Notes under the pieces: generated by a model
The model's database searches: none
What the model was told of the DNA's origin: nothing
The model's input: the letters and a program-made list of their open reading frames with translations, nothing else
Shown: positions 42,901 through 51,800 of the stretch, in pieces
Layout: each line of letters starts with the position of its first letter
Numbering within the stretch: the first letter of the stretch is position 1
Program-made: the position numbers and the translations under genes
Source of the DNA: Amphibalanus amphitrite
Lineage: Eukaryota; Arthropoda; Thecostraca; Balanomorpha; Balanidae
Assembly (NCBI RefSeq): GCF_019059575.1
Contig: NW_024881595.1
Location: forward strand, 1,054,001 to 1,118,000
Length of the DNA stretch: 64,000 nt
Direction: 5' to 3'

Positions 42901-45426
42901 TCTAACAGAAGCTCTCTCCGAACTAGAACAGGTGCACACTCCTACCGAGGACGATACAAGCCAGAGAGAAACTTAAATTGACATTTCTCCATTCGTTATG
43001 TTGTAACGTTCATTTTACGTGCGCAGTAAGCATGCGATAGTCAGTATCAGGTCATTAGTCCCATTTCCTGGTGCTTTCTACTCACGTACTCGTCTTTGAG
43101 TAAGGAATATGGATAGCTGTGTCTGGCTACGATTGTATCTGGCGTTCGAATAGTATGAAACTGTGGGTGTCACGCGTTTCTCCGCCCGCAGGAGCGCGCC
43201 GAAGCCCTGGTGGCTGCTGCTGGAAGAGTCGCTTCCCTCTCCGCCCACAACGTGGCGCTAGTGATGGTGGACGCAGACTTCCATCCGGCCAACGTATCTG
43301 CATGGCGCGAGCGGCACCGCAGTCTTGCCCAGCTGACGAACTGCATCAGCGAGCACGGCGACTCTCTGTCGGCCAGCGCCGAGCTGGCCACTGCTGCCCG
43401 CTACTTCGCCGCGGTGAGGGAGCGGCTGACGTACGCCGCGCCGCTGCCCCGACTGGTCGGAGAACTGCACGGCGCAGCGCCGCCGGCAGAGACGCGCTGG
43501 CACCGCGTCACCCGCCGGCTGGAGACTCGTCTGCGCGACACGGAGCTGCTGCTGGTCTGGGCGCTGGGCGTGCACCAGCGCGCTCCGCCGCCCTCGGCAG
43601 CCGACCGGCCGCTGGCGCAGGCAGCCAGGAAACTGGCCAACTGTCGACGCACAGTGGCGCTCCTGTCTCGCCGCGGTACCGCCGCCGCGGGCGTGCCGGC
43701 GTCGTTGGCCAAGGAGCTGTCGGCCACCAGTAAGACGCTGGCACGCGTCAGCCACCTGCTACTGTCGGTGCTGCTGCTCGACCTGGGCCGGTTCGCCAGC
43801 GCGGCGGATGCGGCACGGCACTACGTCAGCCTGGACAACGGTCTGAGCGCCGTGCCGCGGCTGCTGACCGTCACCGTTCAGCCGGGCGACGCGCACCACC
43901 TGATCGTATACAACGCCCTGCCGTTCCAGCGCTCCGAGCTGGTGCAGTTCGTCACGCCTACACCCAATATCGCTGTCGAGGGTCCGGACGGTGCCAATGT
44001 GCCGCTCGAGATATCCCCCGTTGGCCGGGACGCCTTCACCGTCAAGTTCGTGGCGGAGCAGTTGTCGCCTGTTTCGATGACGACGTACCGCGTCAGCAGT
44101 GTCGACCTCGACTCGGCCGCCGACCCGGCGCTAATGTTCGGTCAAAACGAGTCCGACATCAGCGAGGGCCTAACCATCAGCAACGAGCGGTTCGAGCTGC
44201 GTCTGGTCGAGTCGCCGCACGGCTGGCGGCTGACGGACCGGCGCACCGGGGACGAACTGGAGCTGGAGCTGCGTCTGGTGGCGCTGCGGCCGGGCGGGAC
44301 TGAACTGCTGGCCTGTTCCGACCAGGGCTGGAGCCAGCGTGCCGACTCCGTCACCGCTGAGGCGACGCTGCGCTGCGGCAGGGCGCAGCTCACGGTGCGA
44401 CTGACGCGCGCTACCGGCCCGCTCGGCCAGGCGGTCAGTCTACTGGTGGAGTCTGAGCCGGAGGTGGGCGGTGGCATCAGCGGCGCGCTGAGCTGGACGA
44501 GCGGCGAGGAGCCGGACGCCGACCCGGCGCCGCTGCTGCTGCACCTGCGCACGCCACTACGGTCGGAGGGCGGCGGCGGCAGCGGCTTCTACGCGGACAG
44601 CGGCGACTACCAGCTGGCGCGCCGGGCGGCGGCCGCCCTGCCGAGCGGGCTGCGGCCGGCCGCCGCGCAGGCCTGTCTGCAGGACGGCCGGCGGCGGCTC
44701 TGCGTGCTGCTGGAGCAGACGCGCGCAGTGGCCAGTCCGTCCGAGGGCGAGCTGGCCGTGCTGCTCGGCTCCGCCGCCGAGGCTGTGTACGCTGAGCTGC
44801 TGCTGACTGCTGAGCAGCTGCCCGAGCCGCCGGCCGCTGACCGGCAGCTGTTCGCCAGCAGCCCGCTGGTGGCGCTGCTGTCCCAGCAGCTGGCCAGTCC
44901 GGCGCCGCTGCTGTTCGGCAGCAGTCCCAGCGCGGTGCGACTGCGCGCCACGCCGCGCCTGCTCGACGGCCCGCTGCCGTGTGACCACGAGCTGGTGTCG
45001 CTGCGGCAGCTGACTGCCGGCGCCGACGGCCGGCCGGCAGCGCGCGCACTGCTCACGCTGCGCCGGCGCCGGCTCGACTGCCGGCTCTGGGACGCGCGCG
45101 ACGAGCTCGGCTGCGGCCTGCAGCCGCCGCTGCCGCGGCTATCACCGCTGCTCGGAGCCGAGTGGCTGAGCGCCGCCAGTCTGACCGGCGCCGAGGGGCC
45201 GACCGCGCCGCCGGCACTGAGCGGTCTGCAGCAGGTGCGGCTCGATGCCGACCAGGTTCGGTCGTTTATGGTCGCCCTGGACCGACAGCTGCCGGTACCG
45301 AAACCAACTGTGAAAGAAACTCAGCAGAAGGCGAAACAGAAAACCCCGCCGCCGCGGAGAGAACATGTCTACAGCGAGGGGGACGTACAATTCGAGGTTG
45401 GGCAGTCGTATCAGCTTCAGTTGTGA
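19751..45426 (+). CDS. Golgi alpha-mannosidase II-like protein (GH38), predicted catalytically inactive
   Basis: Coding exons: 19751-19984, 20584-20673, 23704-23879, 25369-25502, 28640-28773, 29647-29771, 42749-42881, 43192-45426. All phases join without a stop, giving 1,086 residues, normal for the family. ATG is in GCCGCCGCCATGG context. Residues 17-39 (basic then Leu-rich) form a type II signal anchor, so a Golgi lumenal protein is expected. Homology is clear: [32 protein letters not shown], a central YNALPFQR block and [13 protein letters not shown] near the C-terminus. But HSHNDPGW reads HSSRLERDW (114-122), the nucleophile block WAIDPFGH reads LCAGSPAAG (Asp to G231), QHHDGITGT reads SRRGTAAAG (501-509), and the general-acid region is rewritten. 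All four zinc ligands are lost, so a role as a structural or binding pseudoenzyme is inferred. Intron 7 has a GC donor. Confidence 0.9.
20674..23703 (+). other. Mannosidase intron 2
   Basis: Holds GGCACATTAAATGGCAC tandem words (21238-21305), a GGCACGG/GGACGGG-rich block (21595-21690), short TTTGGACA repeats (22055-22130) and a GA microsatellite (22977-23072). No other gene recognised. Confidence 0.6.
22977..23072 (+). repeat. (AG)n microsatellite
   Basis: About 96 bases of AG dinucleotides with two small interruptions near the 5' end. Frames across it encode only Arg-Glu or Leu-Ser runs and are not genes. Confidence 0.98.
23911..24219 (+). repeat. Compound GATA/GAGA/GGGAGA microsatellite
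   Basis: About 309 bases: GATAGAGATAGA words, then GAGATAGGGAGAGAGAG units, then pure AG. It starts only 31 bases after the donor of mannosidase exon 3, so the start of that intron is purine-rich on the transcribed strand. Confidence 0.97.
25503..28639 (+). other. Mannosidase intron 4
   Basis: No repeat family or gene was identified before the splice-site minisatellite at its 3' end. CpG-rich patches lie at 26.6-26.9 and 27.1-27.6 kb; open frames there overlap on both strands and show no family similarity. Confidence 0.5.
28534..28650 (+). repeat. 46-bp minisatellite duplicating the exon 5 splice acceptor
   Basis: Units start at 28534, 28580 and 28626 (GACCTGTGCTGCAGGTCACC). Each contains CAGGTCACCAGTG, the true exon 5 junction being CAG|GTCACCAGTGG at 28639/28640. 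A further diverged copy has its AG at 28497. So three decoy acceptors (AG ending at 28497, 28547, 28593) precede the real one. Each decoy would reach an in-frame stop within about 12 codons. Confidence 0.93.
29772..29935 (+). repeat. 52-bp G-rich minisatellite at the exon 6 splice donor
   Basis: Three units of about 52 bases (29781, 29832, 29884) with GCGGGCGGGGGCGGGG runs and GGTCAGACCGATCGGTC. The donor itself, ACAG|GTCAGTTTGGCGGGCG, is echoed at 29875-29890 as ATCGGTCAGTTTCGCGGG. The G-runs fit a G-quadruplex motif in the nascent RNA. Confidence 0.85.
29936..32054 (+). other. Mannosidase intron 6, proximal part
   Basis: No gene or mobile element was recognised. Overlapping open frames at 30.5-31.0 kb on both strands look random; a short GGGGA repeat is present at 30832-30850. 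Confidence 0.5.
32055..32160 (+). repeat. (AG)n microsatellite beside the Gypsy element
   Basis: About 106 bases of AG with three small interruptions, ending 39 bases before the 5' LTR of the Gypsy element. Confidence 0.97.
32200..32398 (+). repeat. Gypsy 5' LTR
   Basis: Starts TGTCGTGAAATTGAG and ends GTTTAACA. The first 46 bases are followed by a near-duplicate (TGTCGTGAAATTGAGGGATC), each copy containing an imperfect TCGTGAAATT/AAATTCCACGA inverted repeat. A TATAAAAA box lies at 32345-32352, so transcription probably starts near 32375. Confidence 0.95.
32445..33641 (+). CDS. Gypsy Gag (capsid-like, RS/QW-rich region, CCHC knuckle)
   Basis: 398 residues from ATG 32445; the frame is open slightly upstream without a better start. 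The first 150 residues resemble a retrotransposon Gag capsid region ([11 protein letters not shown], then [15 protein letters not shown]). Residues of about 215-370 are Ser/Arg/Pro-rich with imperfect tandem [12 protein letters not shown] units. The C-terminus carries one zinc knuckle, C-x2-C-x4-H-x4-C (C382 to C395), for RNA packaging. The frame overlaps the start of pol by 16 bases in a different frame, so a frameshift is probably used to make Gag-Pol. Confidence 0.93.
   Translation: MDEEGAVSAPSPKVSVADFPTYDGFSRPDDFLAQCKRLGDLGGFTSDKLGMIVATRCSGEALRVVNETESLNGGLTFTSLCAELMSHFSDQTSTAQAAMKLSQLRKQPQERARNYGISVRRLVRQACPDFFCTNGQVKNICKPAYSATLYRHFVAGLDQHDITLLSRLKVTTFEEAIAELSREESLQESVQTAHESSSVRTAPRSVQWANPISRSSSPYSDDAAQTQIQSQSKIRHQSPDGVGPHSHLQKQQERHRQSGSPSPPWRHRRSPSPPYESDHSHRWPGSRRSPNRARGRSPSPSEPERNDYHRQQWQPGWDDYHQQQWQPGRGGRYYYQQQWPPGRGGRGWRGQRPPGAWGRRTPPRGGSNNEHPPDGFHGMIRCWSCRGWGHRKSQCPNE
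33626..35311 (+). CDS. Gypsy Pol, part 1: protease and reverse transcriptase
   Basis: Open for 561 codons in the frame one base back from gag, overlapping it at 33626-33641. The aspartic protease active site is DTGS at residues 35-38. The RT region covers about 300-540, with the YADD box at 456-459 and upstream DIRHAFW and MPMGCAQSS motifs. Reading frame is lost at a run of nine T (35243-35251): downstream the conserved frame is the other one, and the remaining 20 or so codons to 35311 are out of frame. The change is a single-base indel, either a mutation or a sequencing error in the homopolymer. Confidence 0.93.
   Translation: MPKRIAGQAHNAGLMSLPVTKVMINGAILNDCLVDTGSQLTLLDSKVLRTLAPRTELKRAADLKSASGHNMNVLGKCVLPVKMLASSGQTKETAFEFQVVEGLSHECIIGWDYLSSQGAIMNCADASFQVKTRLSKPVSVPAKSAVCLSVKVDSQLSTDCTYLMVGLNSESLEITDSLVRPFSSQEIPLYIRNSSDRHITLPRKTVIGFLERIECHESAEPGCSDSGPSEVNAITSEDRQFFGQTTDEILARFMMGEAVTDRERDRLAGLIQSFPGVFSHGYSDIGCYKGDPIDLELKPGVSPQFVRPYPIPWSKEQQLKEQLDELKACGVIAEGEPADWNSPVVLIPKPGSPGENRIVQDMRQVNKCLLPKKFVFPSIDDFLNSLGGWKVASSLDIRHAFWNLRLSETSSQICAFYAMGNTYYPQRMPMGCAQSSFFLHRVMHRVLGDIPGVFIYADDVLLTSASMDEHYRLLHTVFERLNEAGLKLSAEKCKIGMNKLSYLGHLVTPEGISIDPDRFRCISTMQPPSTVKEAKRLYGFFFLGFGNLFQDSLICQLHWLT
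35252..37320 (+). CDS. Gypsy Pol, part 2: RNase H and integrase
   Basis: Continuation of pol after the T9 frameshift; the frame is open from 35185 but homologous only from about 35252 ([13 protein letters not shown]). RNase H motifs are LYTDSS (about 35434), YELE and CDCKSA. The integrase follows, with a His/Cys zinc region (HHGHCGVDK to CKRCSERK, about 36298-36420) and the catalytic triad D (VVDIVHM, about 36490), D (LETDAGKN, about 36670) and E (GKIERKH, about 36777). The C-terminal basic region ends at TAG 37318-37320. All catalytic residues are present. Confidence 0.93.
37466..37664 (+). repeat. Gypsy 3' LTR
   Basis: Same 199-base sequence as the 5' LTR, with no difference found by eye; followed at once by the TGCAC target duplication. 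No divergence means insertion within recent population history or very recent LTR conversion. Confidence 0.95.
37670..39904 (+). other. Mannosidase intron 6, middle part
   Basis: Contains a 30-bp minisatellite (38581-38700) and little else. Open frames around 38.5-39.2 kb derive partly from that repeat. No host gene recognised. Confidence 0.5.
38581..38700 (+). repeat. 30-bp minisatellite, four copies
   Basis: ACACTAGACACGCGGGTCCC-type units start at 38581, 38611, 38641 and 38671, nearly identical. The period is a multiple of three, so every frame shows a 10-residue repeat; this is not evidence of coding. Confidence 0.95.
39905..39988 (+). repeat. (AG)n microsatellite
   Basis: About 84 bases of AG, the fourth GA array in the mannosidase introns, again purine-rich on the sense strand. 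Confidence 0.97.
40357..41542 (+). mobile_element. piggyBac-like MITE, copy 1 (AGGTCA-rich)
   Basis: 1,186 bp with TTAA on both sides (40353-40356, 41543-41546) and inverted ends CCCGCGCCGTGCTGG. TTAA duplication plus a CCC terminus is the piggyBac-superfamily pattern. Close to each end is a G/C homopolymer hairpin. The interior has about twenty AGGTCA/TGACCT half-sites by eye, including a perfect DR1 (AGGTCA-A-AGGTCA, 40533-40545) and IR0 (AGGTCATGACCT, 40903-40914). No transposase frame. Confidence 0.92.
41547..42721 (-). mobile_element. piggyBac-like MITE, inverted copy sharing a TTAA with copy 1
   Basis: 1,175 bp in the opposite orientation to copy 1. It shares the TTAA at 41543-41546 and ends at a second TTAA (42722-42725). 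Its ends are CCTTCGCCCCAGTGG and, inward from the right, CCCGCGCCCCAGTGG. The interior matches copy 1 in reverse (AAAATAGC and CCTCTGGAGG blocks) with moderate divergence, and keeps the AGGTCATGACCT palindrome at 42173-42184. The right TTAA stands only 23 bases before mannosidase exon 7. Confidence 0.9.
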
Positions 45427-46261
45427 AACGTCCGGACGGTGAACTGTTGTAAGGCTTGTGCTGTGGATGTTGATTGGGTCAGTTGTGTGTGATCATAGTA
45501 AAATGGCTAGATGCGATGATATAATGCGTGGTATCCTTTCCATGACAATTTGTGACACATCCTCCACTCCCCATCATTCAAGCTCCTAGCATAACGACGA
45601 TTCGATAGAATATCTTGATGGCTTCATACACGAACCAAGCGTAAAAGGTAGCTCATCGCATTTGGAGTGCTTCGACCAGGGTGTTGGCTGTTATGACGTG
45701 GATAGTCCAAGGATGTGAATGGCTTATACATAGTGCAATGAGATTCAGTACATGACTGCTGTTATCAGCGTATGAGGCGTTACACTATGTGCCGTTGCCG
45801 ACAGTTTTATTTTTGTTCTTGTTTTAAGGATATTTGTTGGAGTGTTCACTGTTGTACATAGGGTACTCGTCGCCTCCTGCCTTGTTATGAATTGTTGCGA
45901 GTTATGTGACGATGCACTTGGGACTGGCTATAGCTTTAGCCTGCCAGAGTTTATCTGAGGCTGTATGTGTATATTAATCCTACGTTACATTCTACTTATT
46001 CCTCAACAAGCTTCTGTGAGCTCCTTGTTATTTGTCTCCGCATCGTTTTTGAGACTCCGAGTGACCGGTCTTCTCGACTGGGTGTAAGTGGTCGTTGTAC
46101 TGTTACAGGAATGCGTTCCTCCGCTCAGAGGAGCCTAGCTCCGTCCGCCGGATCCTGGTGGGGGAGCTTCCAGTCGATCTTAGGATGCACGCGCAGGGTC
46201 AGATGCGTCGTATCCGCTGGGGGAAAGAGCGCAGGCTGAATGATGCCTGTAAATATATGTG

Positions 46262-46267
46262 AATAAA
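46262..46267 (+). terminator. Polyadenylation signal of the mannosidase-like gene
   Basis: AATAAA about 836 bases after the stop codon at 45424-45426. The 3' UTR between contains no recognised feature. Confidence 0.65.
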
Positions 46268-46547
46268 TGAAGGTGATTGTATCTGATCATAGTCCTTTCG
46301 ATCGCATCAACTGCTGATCGCATCAATTGCTGATGAGAGCGGTATTCGCCATGGACTGATCCGAGCGACTAGCACGTGCGCCATTAACACGTCTGGGATC
46401 AACCGACAGACAAGCCAGAATTAGGCAATGCATCATCTATGCACGACAAAATGATAGCCAGTCATCGGGCTTTCTTCTGTAGCAGACTAATCACCACCGG
46501 CGACGCGATAAGTCCTCCATCAAAGACCGGTTTTCTAATGCAGTGAC

Positions 46548-46553
46548 TTTATT
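46548..46553 (-). terminator. Candidate polyadenylation signal for Rop
   Basis: TTTATT on the plus strand, AATAAA on the minus strand. It lies about 2.3 kb downstream of the Rop stop codon and about 280 bases from the mannosidase signal on the other strand, so the two genes would converge here. Closer sites are possible. Confidence 0.3.
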
Positions 46554-46905
46554 TCTATCCGATTGGCCCGCCATGGGTCATCAACTACCGTTACGTAGCG
46601 CACAAGACAAACCTCTGTAAACGGTAACACTCCGCGACCTCGCCGCGCCGCCGCCCGTCTGCCTGCGTCACTACTCGCCGCTAACTGCCTCCACGCGCCG
46701 CTACTCGTCCCCGCTGCGCCGCCAATCGTATCTGCCGCGCCGATCCGAAGCTGCGGCTCCACCGAAATACCCAGAATGGCTCTCCGGCTGGCCGGGGAGA
46801 GATAGGCAGACTGGGCACGGAGTGCGGAAACCAGCAGCGAACCGCGGCAGCGTCCCACGAACACACAGGTCCGCGTTATTGCGACAAACGGGTGCCTACC
46901 GGGCG

Positions 46906-46911
46906 TATAAA
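46906..46911 (+). promoter_or_regulatory. Isolated TATA box
   Basis: GGGCGTATAAAGCC is a strong TATA context on the plus strand, opposite to Rop. It is followed by protein-like but unidentified open stretches (47031-47251 and 48006-48125). It may belong to an old mobile element. Confidence 0.3.
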
Positions 46912-48858
46912 GCCGAAGGGACGCTGCAGGACCGCAGGCGCGATTATGCTACAGCTGGCTCGTACGGGAAATGCTGATACCGAAATGTCCGGATATCGAA
47001 CGGACTGTAGGAGATGCAGCCGGTCGTTAGGATGAGGCATACGAGGCAAAATGGAAAAATTGGGACAAGCGCAGCAGAGATTGGACTAGACAATTCGCAA
47101 TAAGGGGGGCAAGCGGGATAGATGAAATACATACATCGATGCTGGCAAAGGTAGAACAGGGCGGAAAACGTCGTACACGACGCGCCTATTTGGTAGAGGT
47201 AAAGCCAAGCACACCTATGACTTTCAGCGAGAGATGGCTGCGACAGCTGGACTGAAGCGAGCGACTAGACGGTCAGATAACCATATAGAGCCGAGGTCAG
47301 AGGCCGCGGAATGATCGGGCGACGCGCAGAGGCCGGCAACATGGCGACGGGGAATGTCCTGTACCTTACGATCAGTCGTGCCGAGCAAATACACAATAAA
47401 TAAAATCATAGGTACAGTCAACGAAATATAGCTCCAACACATAACAATACTATTTTACGGTTCTTGTGTGACGACGGCAAGCCGTATAAACAAAACGCCA
47501 CAAGAACAGATAATCACCTCCCAAAGAATAGCATTGATCGACATAAAACAGCAGCAGAATCCACCACCACCACACCATATTATCACATAAACTAAAGCTG
47601 TCTCGAAATAACATTCGCCAATTGACAGCCACGACAGTGAGTGCTACAAAATCATAGGAAATTATTCCACCGGAATTAATGAACTAGGAATGACCGCCTA
47701 AGGAATCAATACAGCTTCCGTACTAAGATGTGCATACGGATAGCAAATGTGGCTGCAGTTTACAATAACAAGCACCGCAATTAACGGACACTACTCGAGA
47801 TTCCCGATATAGATAACCTAGATATTTGGATAAGCACTTAGTACACACATAGACGATATCTAAGTTAATCTGGATAGTGACGCGATCCGGGCCGGGACTT
47901 TTCGGAGAACTGCGAGTGCGCTCTAGCCTAGCCGACATCCAGCCCTTACCGGACGTTAGGAGGGTTGTTTGATATAATACGGTGACGAGCTGGTCGTACC
48001 AGGAATGACACCTCTCGGTCACCGACGCATTGTCCGCCGGCGTCGCCAGCCCGCGACTACCAGCGTGAATGATCCCTCAATGTCCGAACTCAATGTACCG
48101 AAGAGTGCGAACACTCTTCGGTAAATTTCGCAGCGAGGCGGCACTGCCACCGCAGTCGTTCTAAAGGGACTCAAGCGGACGCTGGTACGTAACGCCTTCA
48201 GACTGTGACCCCATCGAACCCCCGGGATATGACGCGCGAAACGGGCCAGATAGACGCAACCTGCCCACCAGAGTCACTACCTCAGGCCCTAGCCGCACCC
48301 GCGAGGCCTAACGAGCAGAGACCTAACGAGCAGAGGCCTAACGAGCAGAGGCCTAATGATACCTTGGCTGAAGGGCCGAAGTTGCTGCTAGGCGCTGACG
48401 CTTCCCTGACTAGTAATACCACTACCAGCGCTCTGCGGCAAGACTTATCAACCTCAACAAGCGACGGAAGGACGTGACAAAGTACGATGATAAACAAAAA
48501 CCGGTGCTGAAATATCACCCAACTGAATGAATCACGCAAACGCCAAACTCTACCCGGTCGTCCTTCAACCCCAACTCAGCCTCACGAAGCAGCTATGCTC
48601 CCAACTCTAGAGGTCTACTCACAACGGTATGTGCCGTTAGGGGCCGATCACACTGCAAACTCAGGGTGGACAAGCACTAGCGGCGAGTTCGGACGCGCTA
48701 CCGCCGGCGCCCGCAGAGCCCCCATCTTCCCCGTCTACAGCGGAGTCCTCACATCCCACCCCGCCCGAGACGCCGCAGTCGGGCGCCGCCGCCTCCCAGT
48801 GCCCTCCTCACCGGTCGGCGGGGGCGGTGGAGGCGGTTTCTGGTGGCTCGAGGCGTAC
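46912..48858. other. Unidentified block between mannosidase and the Rop stop
   Basis: Plus-strand open stretches at 47031-47251 (charged, begins DEAYEAKWKNWDKRS after a stop), 48006-48125 (39 codons from ATG) and 48205-48477 look protein-like but match nothing recognised. 48307-48356 is a 15-bp tandem repeat (CCTAACGAGCAGAGG, four copies) inside the last one. CCGAAGAGTG/CACTCTTCGG forms a hairpin at about 48099-48122. On the minus strand this would be Rop 3' UTR. A decayed mobile element is the simplest reading. Confidence 0.35.
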
Positions 48859-51800
48859 CTACGCCGGCCCGCCGCCCAGCTTGGAGAGGTTCTTGAGGAA
48901 CTGGCCGGGCGTGATGAGCTGGTCGCTGCCGATCACCACTTCCCAGTTCTTCAGGGCGTTGGTTACCTGACGACGGGGTACCATATCTCAAACTCTGTTC
49001 GCATATATAGCGTGTGATATGTCTCACATCAGCCAGAAGCTGCCACAGTAAACATACGAAGTGGAAACTAGTAACCACCCTAAAACTCAAGAAAGCGAGC
49101 AACGAATGGCACCACAAACTACGTTCGTGTCCCACAAACTTCGCATGTTTCATGGGAGGGTGAGCGTCCTTCCCGCATCATGAAAAACTACGCCATATAT
49201 TAGAATGTTATCCAGTTCAGTGTTGTCAGCTTCTTGAGAAAGTTCACACGCCTCGAGTCAAACGCTATCAGCGGTGCGTTTTTTTTTGTGTGGTAACCGA
49301 CTCTGGCATATAAATGAGCTGTCCACATTTAACGAGTATTAAGGTAGTTACGTCCCGCCCAACGTTCAAATACCGTTTAAACGTCAGAGCTGTGAGGCTC
49401 AGGGTCATATCATGAGCGCTGAGGTTTAACACACTCCCTGTGGGCTGGGAAGTGCCTGAGCGCCGGGCACCACCTGATGAATTAATAGTAGGTAGCTCTG
49501 GGGCCGTATTCACGTCGATCATTTTCATAAGAATTTTCTTACGTATGGCCTACTTCTTAATAATTTTTCTTTTTATTGTAATCAAGTGAACTCGTCGATA
49601 AAAACTAAACAAGTGTCGACGTGAATACCAAATTATACTTCCGAAACAAAATCGACTTGCGAAGTCGACGTGAATACGGCCTCTGGAATCCTTCCAAATT
49701 CGCATCATGGTGCTAGTCATCATGGTGCTAGTACTGACCTCATAGGCGCTGCGGATCTCGCTGTAGGACAGGCCGCCCAGAACGTAGACGATGAGACGGG
49801 GGACGTTCTTGACGTTCTGCGCGCCCTTGTCCTTGTGCCAGTGGCCGTAGCGGGCCGTGGTGGGCGTGGCGCGCGGGTAGCCGGCCGTGGCCGCACGACC
49901 GGCCAGGAACGGGAAGTGCTTCTCGTCCAGTTTCAGGTCGATGGCGTCCTCCATGATGTCTTTGATGACGGGCGTCCAGCGCGACATCTGGTAGGTGTGC
50001 TCGGTGATCCGCTCCTTGCGCGCCATCTGTTGGCGGGTGTGATGGTTAGTGTTGCACGGACCGGCCGCGGCTGGCAGCGGAGACAGTGCCGGCCGGTGGC
50101 CGGCGTCGACTTTACCGGAGCCCTTCCAACGGTAGATGTAGAAGCTGGGGACAATTCACTGTGTTTTCGGACATTTATATGATATGGTCGGAAACTTACA
50201 GCACGCAAAATTCATGCCCAGGAAAATGTCACATCTTATAACAATTACAAATAACAAAGAACAATTATTACAAATTTAGTAGGTAAGGGCTTAGGCCTTA
50301 GGCCATACGATTTTGAGAGAAACGATGAACATGAACATGAACTGAGACAAAACTCAACAGTCGCAATGGGCTGGCTATTAAGTAGATGCCTAAAAAGAAA
50401 ACAATGCCAAAAAATCCACACCAGCTAATACGGCACACATAAAAAATCAATTTCCTGAAATATGAACAGCCGCATAAACTCAGTGGCAATCAGAGGTATG
50501 TCAGTTTTCGTTTAACCCGCGCCCGGCTGGGGGTCCTGGATTTCCACGCCCTGCTGGGGGGGGGGGGTGTTTGAACACCCCCCCCCCTTGTAACTCGGCT
50601 CCTGGGCCACGTAGCGATACGCGGAAGGCGGCGTTCGAAAGAGCGTCAAAAATAATGACGAAATCACTTCGGTCAATTTTTTGGTCAGGTCAAAGGTCAG
50701 GTCACCAGAGGTCATTGAAGGCAAAATTTCGCCGATTTCCAGGTCGAATGTCGACAATTTCCAAGAAGCCAACGCATAACTCGGGAACCAATAGAGCTAC
50801 AGCGCCACGGAAAAGCGCATTCGATAGCCCTATTAACGCCCTTTCTGAATAATTCTCTCAGATTTGACCTAACGTCAACGGTTTTGCCTGCAGGGGGCAA
50901 AAACTGCAAAAATAGCCGATTTTTTCGGAAACAGTTTTTCTGCAATAACTTTTGACCCAAGCCTTGTACGTGCTTACTTTTACCGGCATCGTGTTCCTCT
51001 CGTCAAGACGCATCGAATGAACTATAATTTGACCTTGAAAGGTCAACTTGAAAATTTGACCTCAGGTCAAGGTCATGACCTGACCGGAAAGGGTCATGTT
51101 GCATATCAGTCGATCCGTATCGTCGAGCTGACCACATCTAAGGCGTTTTCATCGCTCCAGCATGCCTCTATCAAAAGTTATTTGCGAAAAACTGTTAGAT
51201 ACCATTCGTGACCTAAGATGACCTCAGGGCATAAACAAGGGTCACGGACACCATTTTCATGTTCAGTATGTTTAAACCACTTGTAATTCGGTGTTTGGGA
51301 GTGTTTATAATGTCTTTCATCCAAAAGAGGCGCATTTCAATTTTCTCCCATTGACTTATAATGGGGAGGTCGCAAAATTGACCTGACCTTAGGTCATCGA
51401 TATCAAAATTCTGAGATATACATTTTGTACATGCTATTGCTCTTAGCAATCGCTGAAAGTTTCAAAACGATCGGTCACTCGGTGTAGCTATGACAGACAT
51501 TGCAACTTTTTATGAGGTGAGGTCACTTCCAGTGACCTGGTGACCTGACCTTGAATGACCTTGGTCTGAAATTTTCGCAACATGTGTAGAATTGATGTAT
51601 GATAAGGTGTACCAAAAACGGCGGCGCTCCGCGCCGCCGTTTTTGAGATATTCGCGAAAAACCACAAGGGGGGTGTTCAAACACCCCCCAGCAGGGCGCG
51701 GGTTAACTGCCGAAACTGTGGGGGTCGATACCTGTAAATCATGTCGAGCACAAAACAATATAATAGAACAGAATATAACAAAAATATCGAAAAAGTACAA

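Larger units (their letters stand above)
19661..46267 (+). other. Mannosidase-like transcription unit (ATG exon to poly(A) signal)
   Basis: The ATG-bearing exon begins at a good acceptor (CCTGCCGCAG|GG) at 19661, so at least one noncoding exon lies further upstream. The unit ends at AATAAA 46262-46267, about 840 bases after the stop codon. Introns are about 599, 3030, 1489, 3137, 873, 12977 and 310 bases. The large one holds a Gypsy element, two GA microsatellites and two TTAA MITEs. Confidence 0.8.

Noticed and set aside
43119-43733. 204-codon plus-strand frame over mannosidase exon 8, and minus-strand frames at 43258-43755 and 44477-45056
   Set aside because: Shadows of the GC-rich mannosidase frame, which has clear GH38 homology; the alternatives have none.
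48595-49017. 140-codon plus-strand frame across the Rop last exon
   Set aside because: Overlaps a well-supported minus-strand exon and its GC-rich flank; no similarity was seen.
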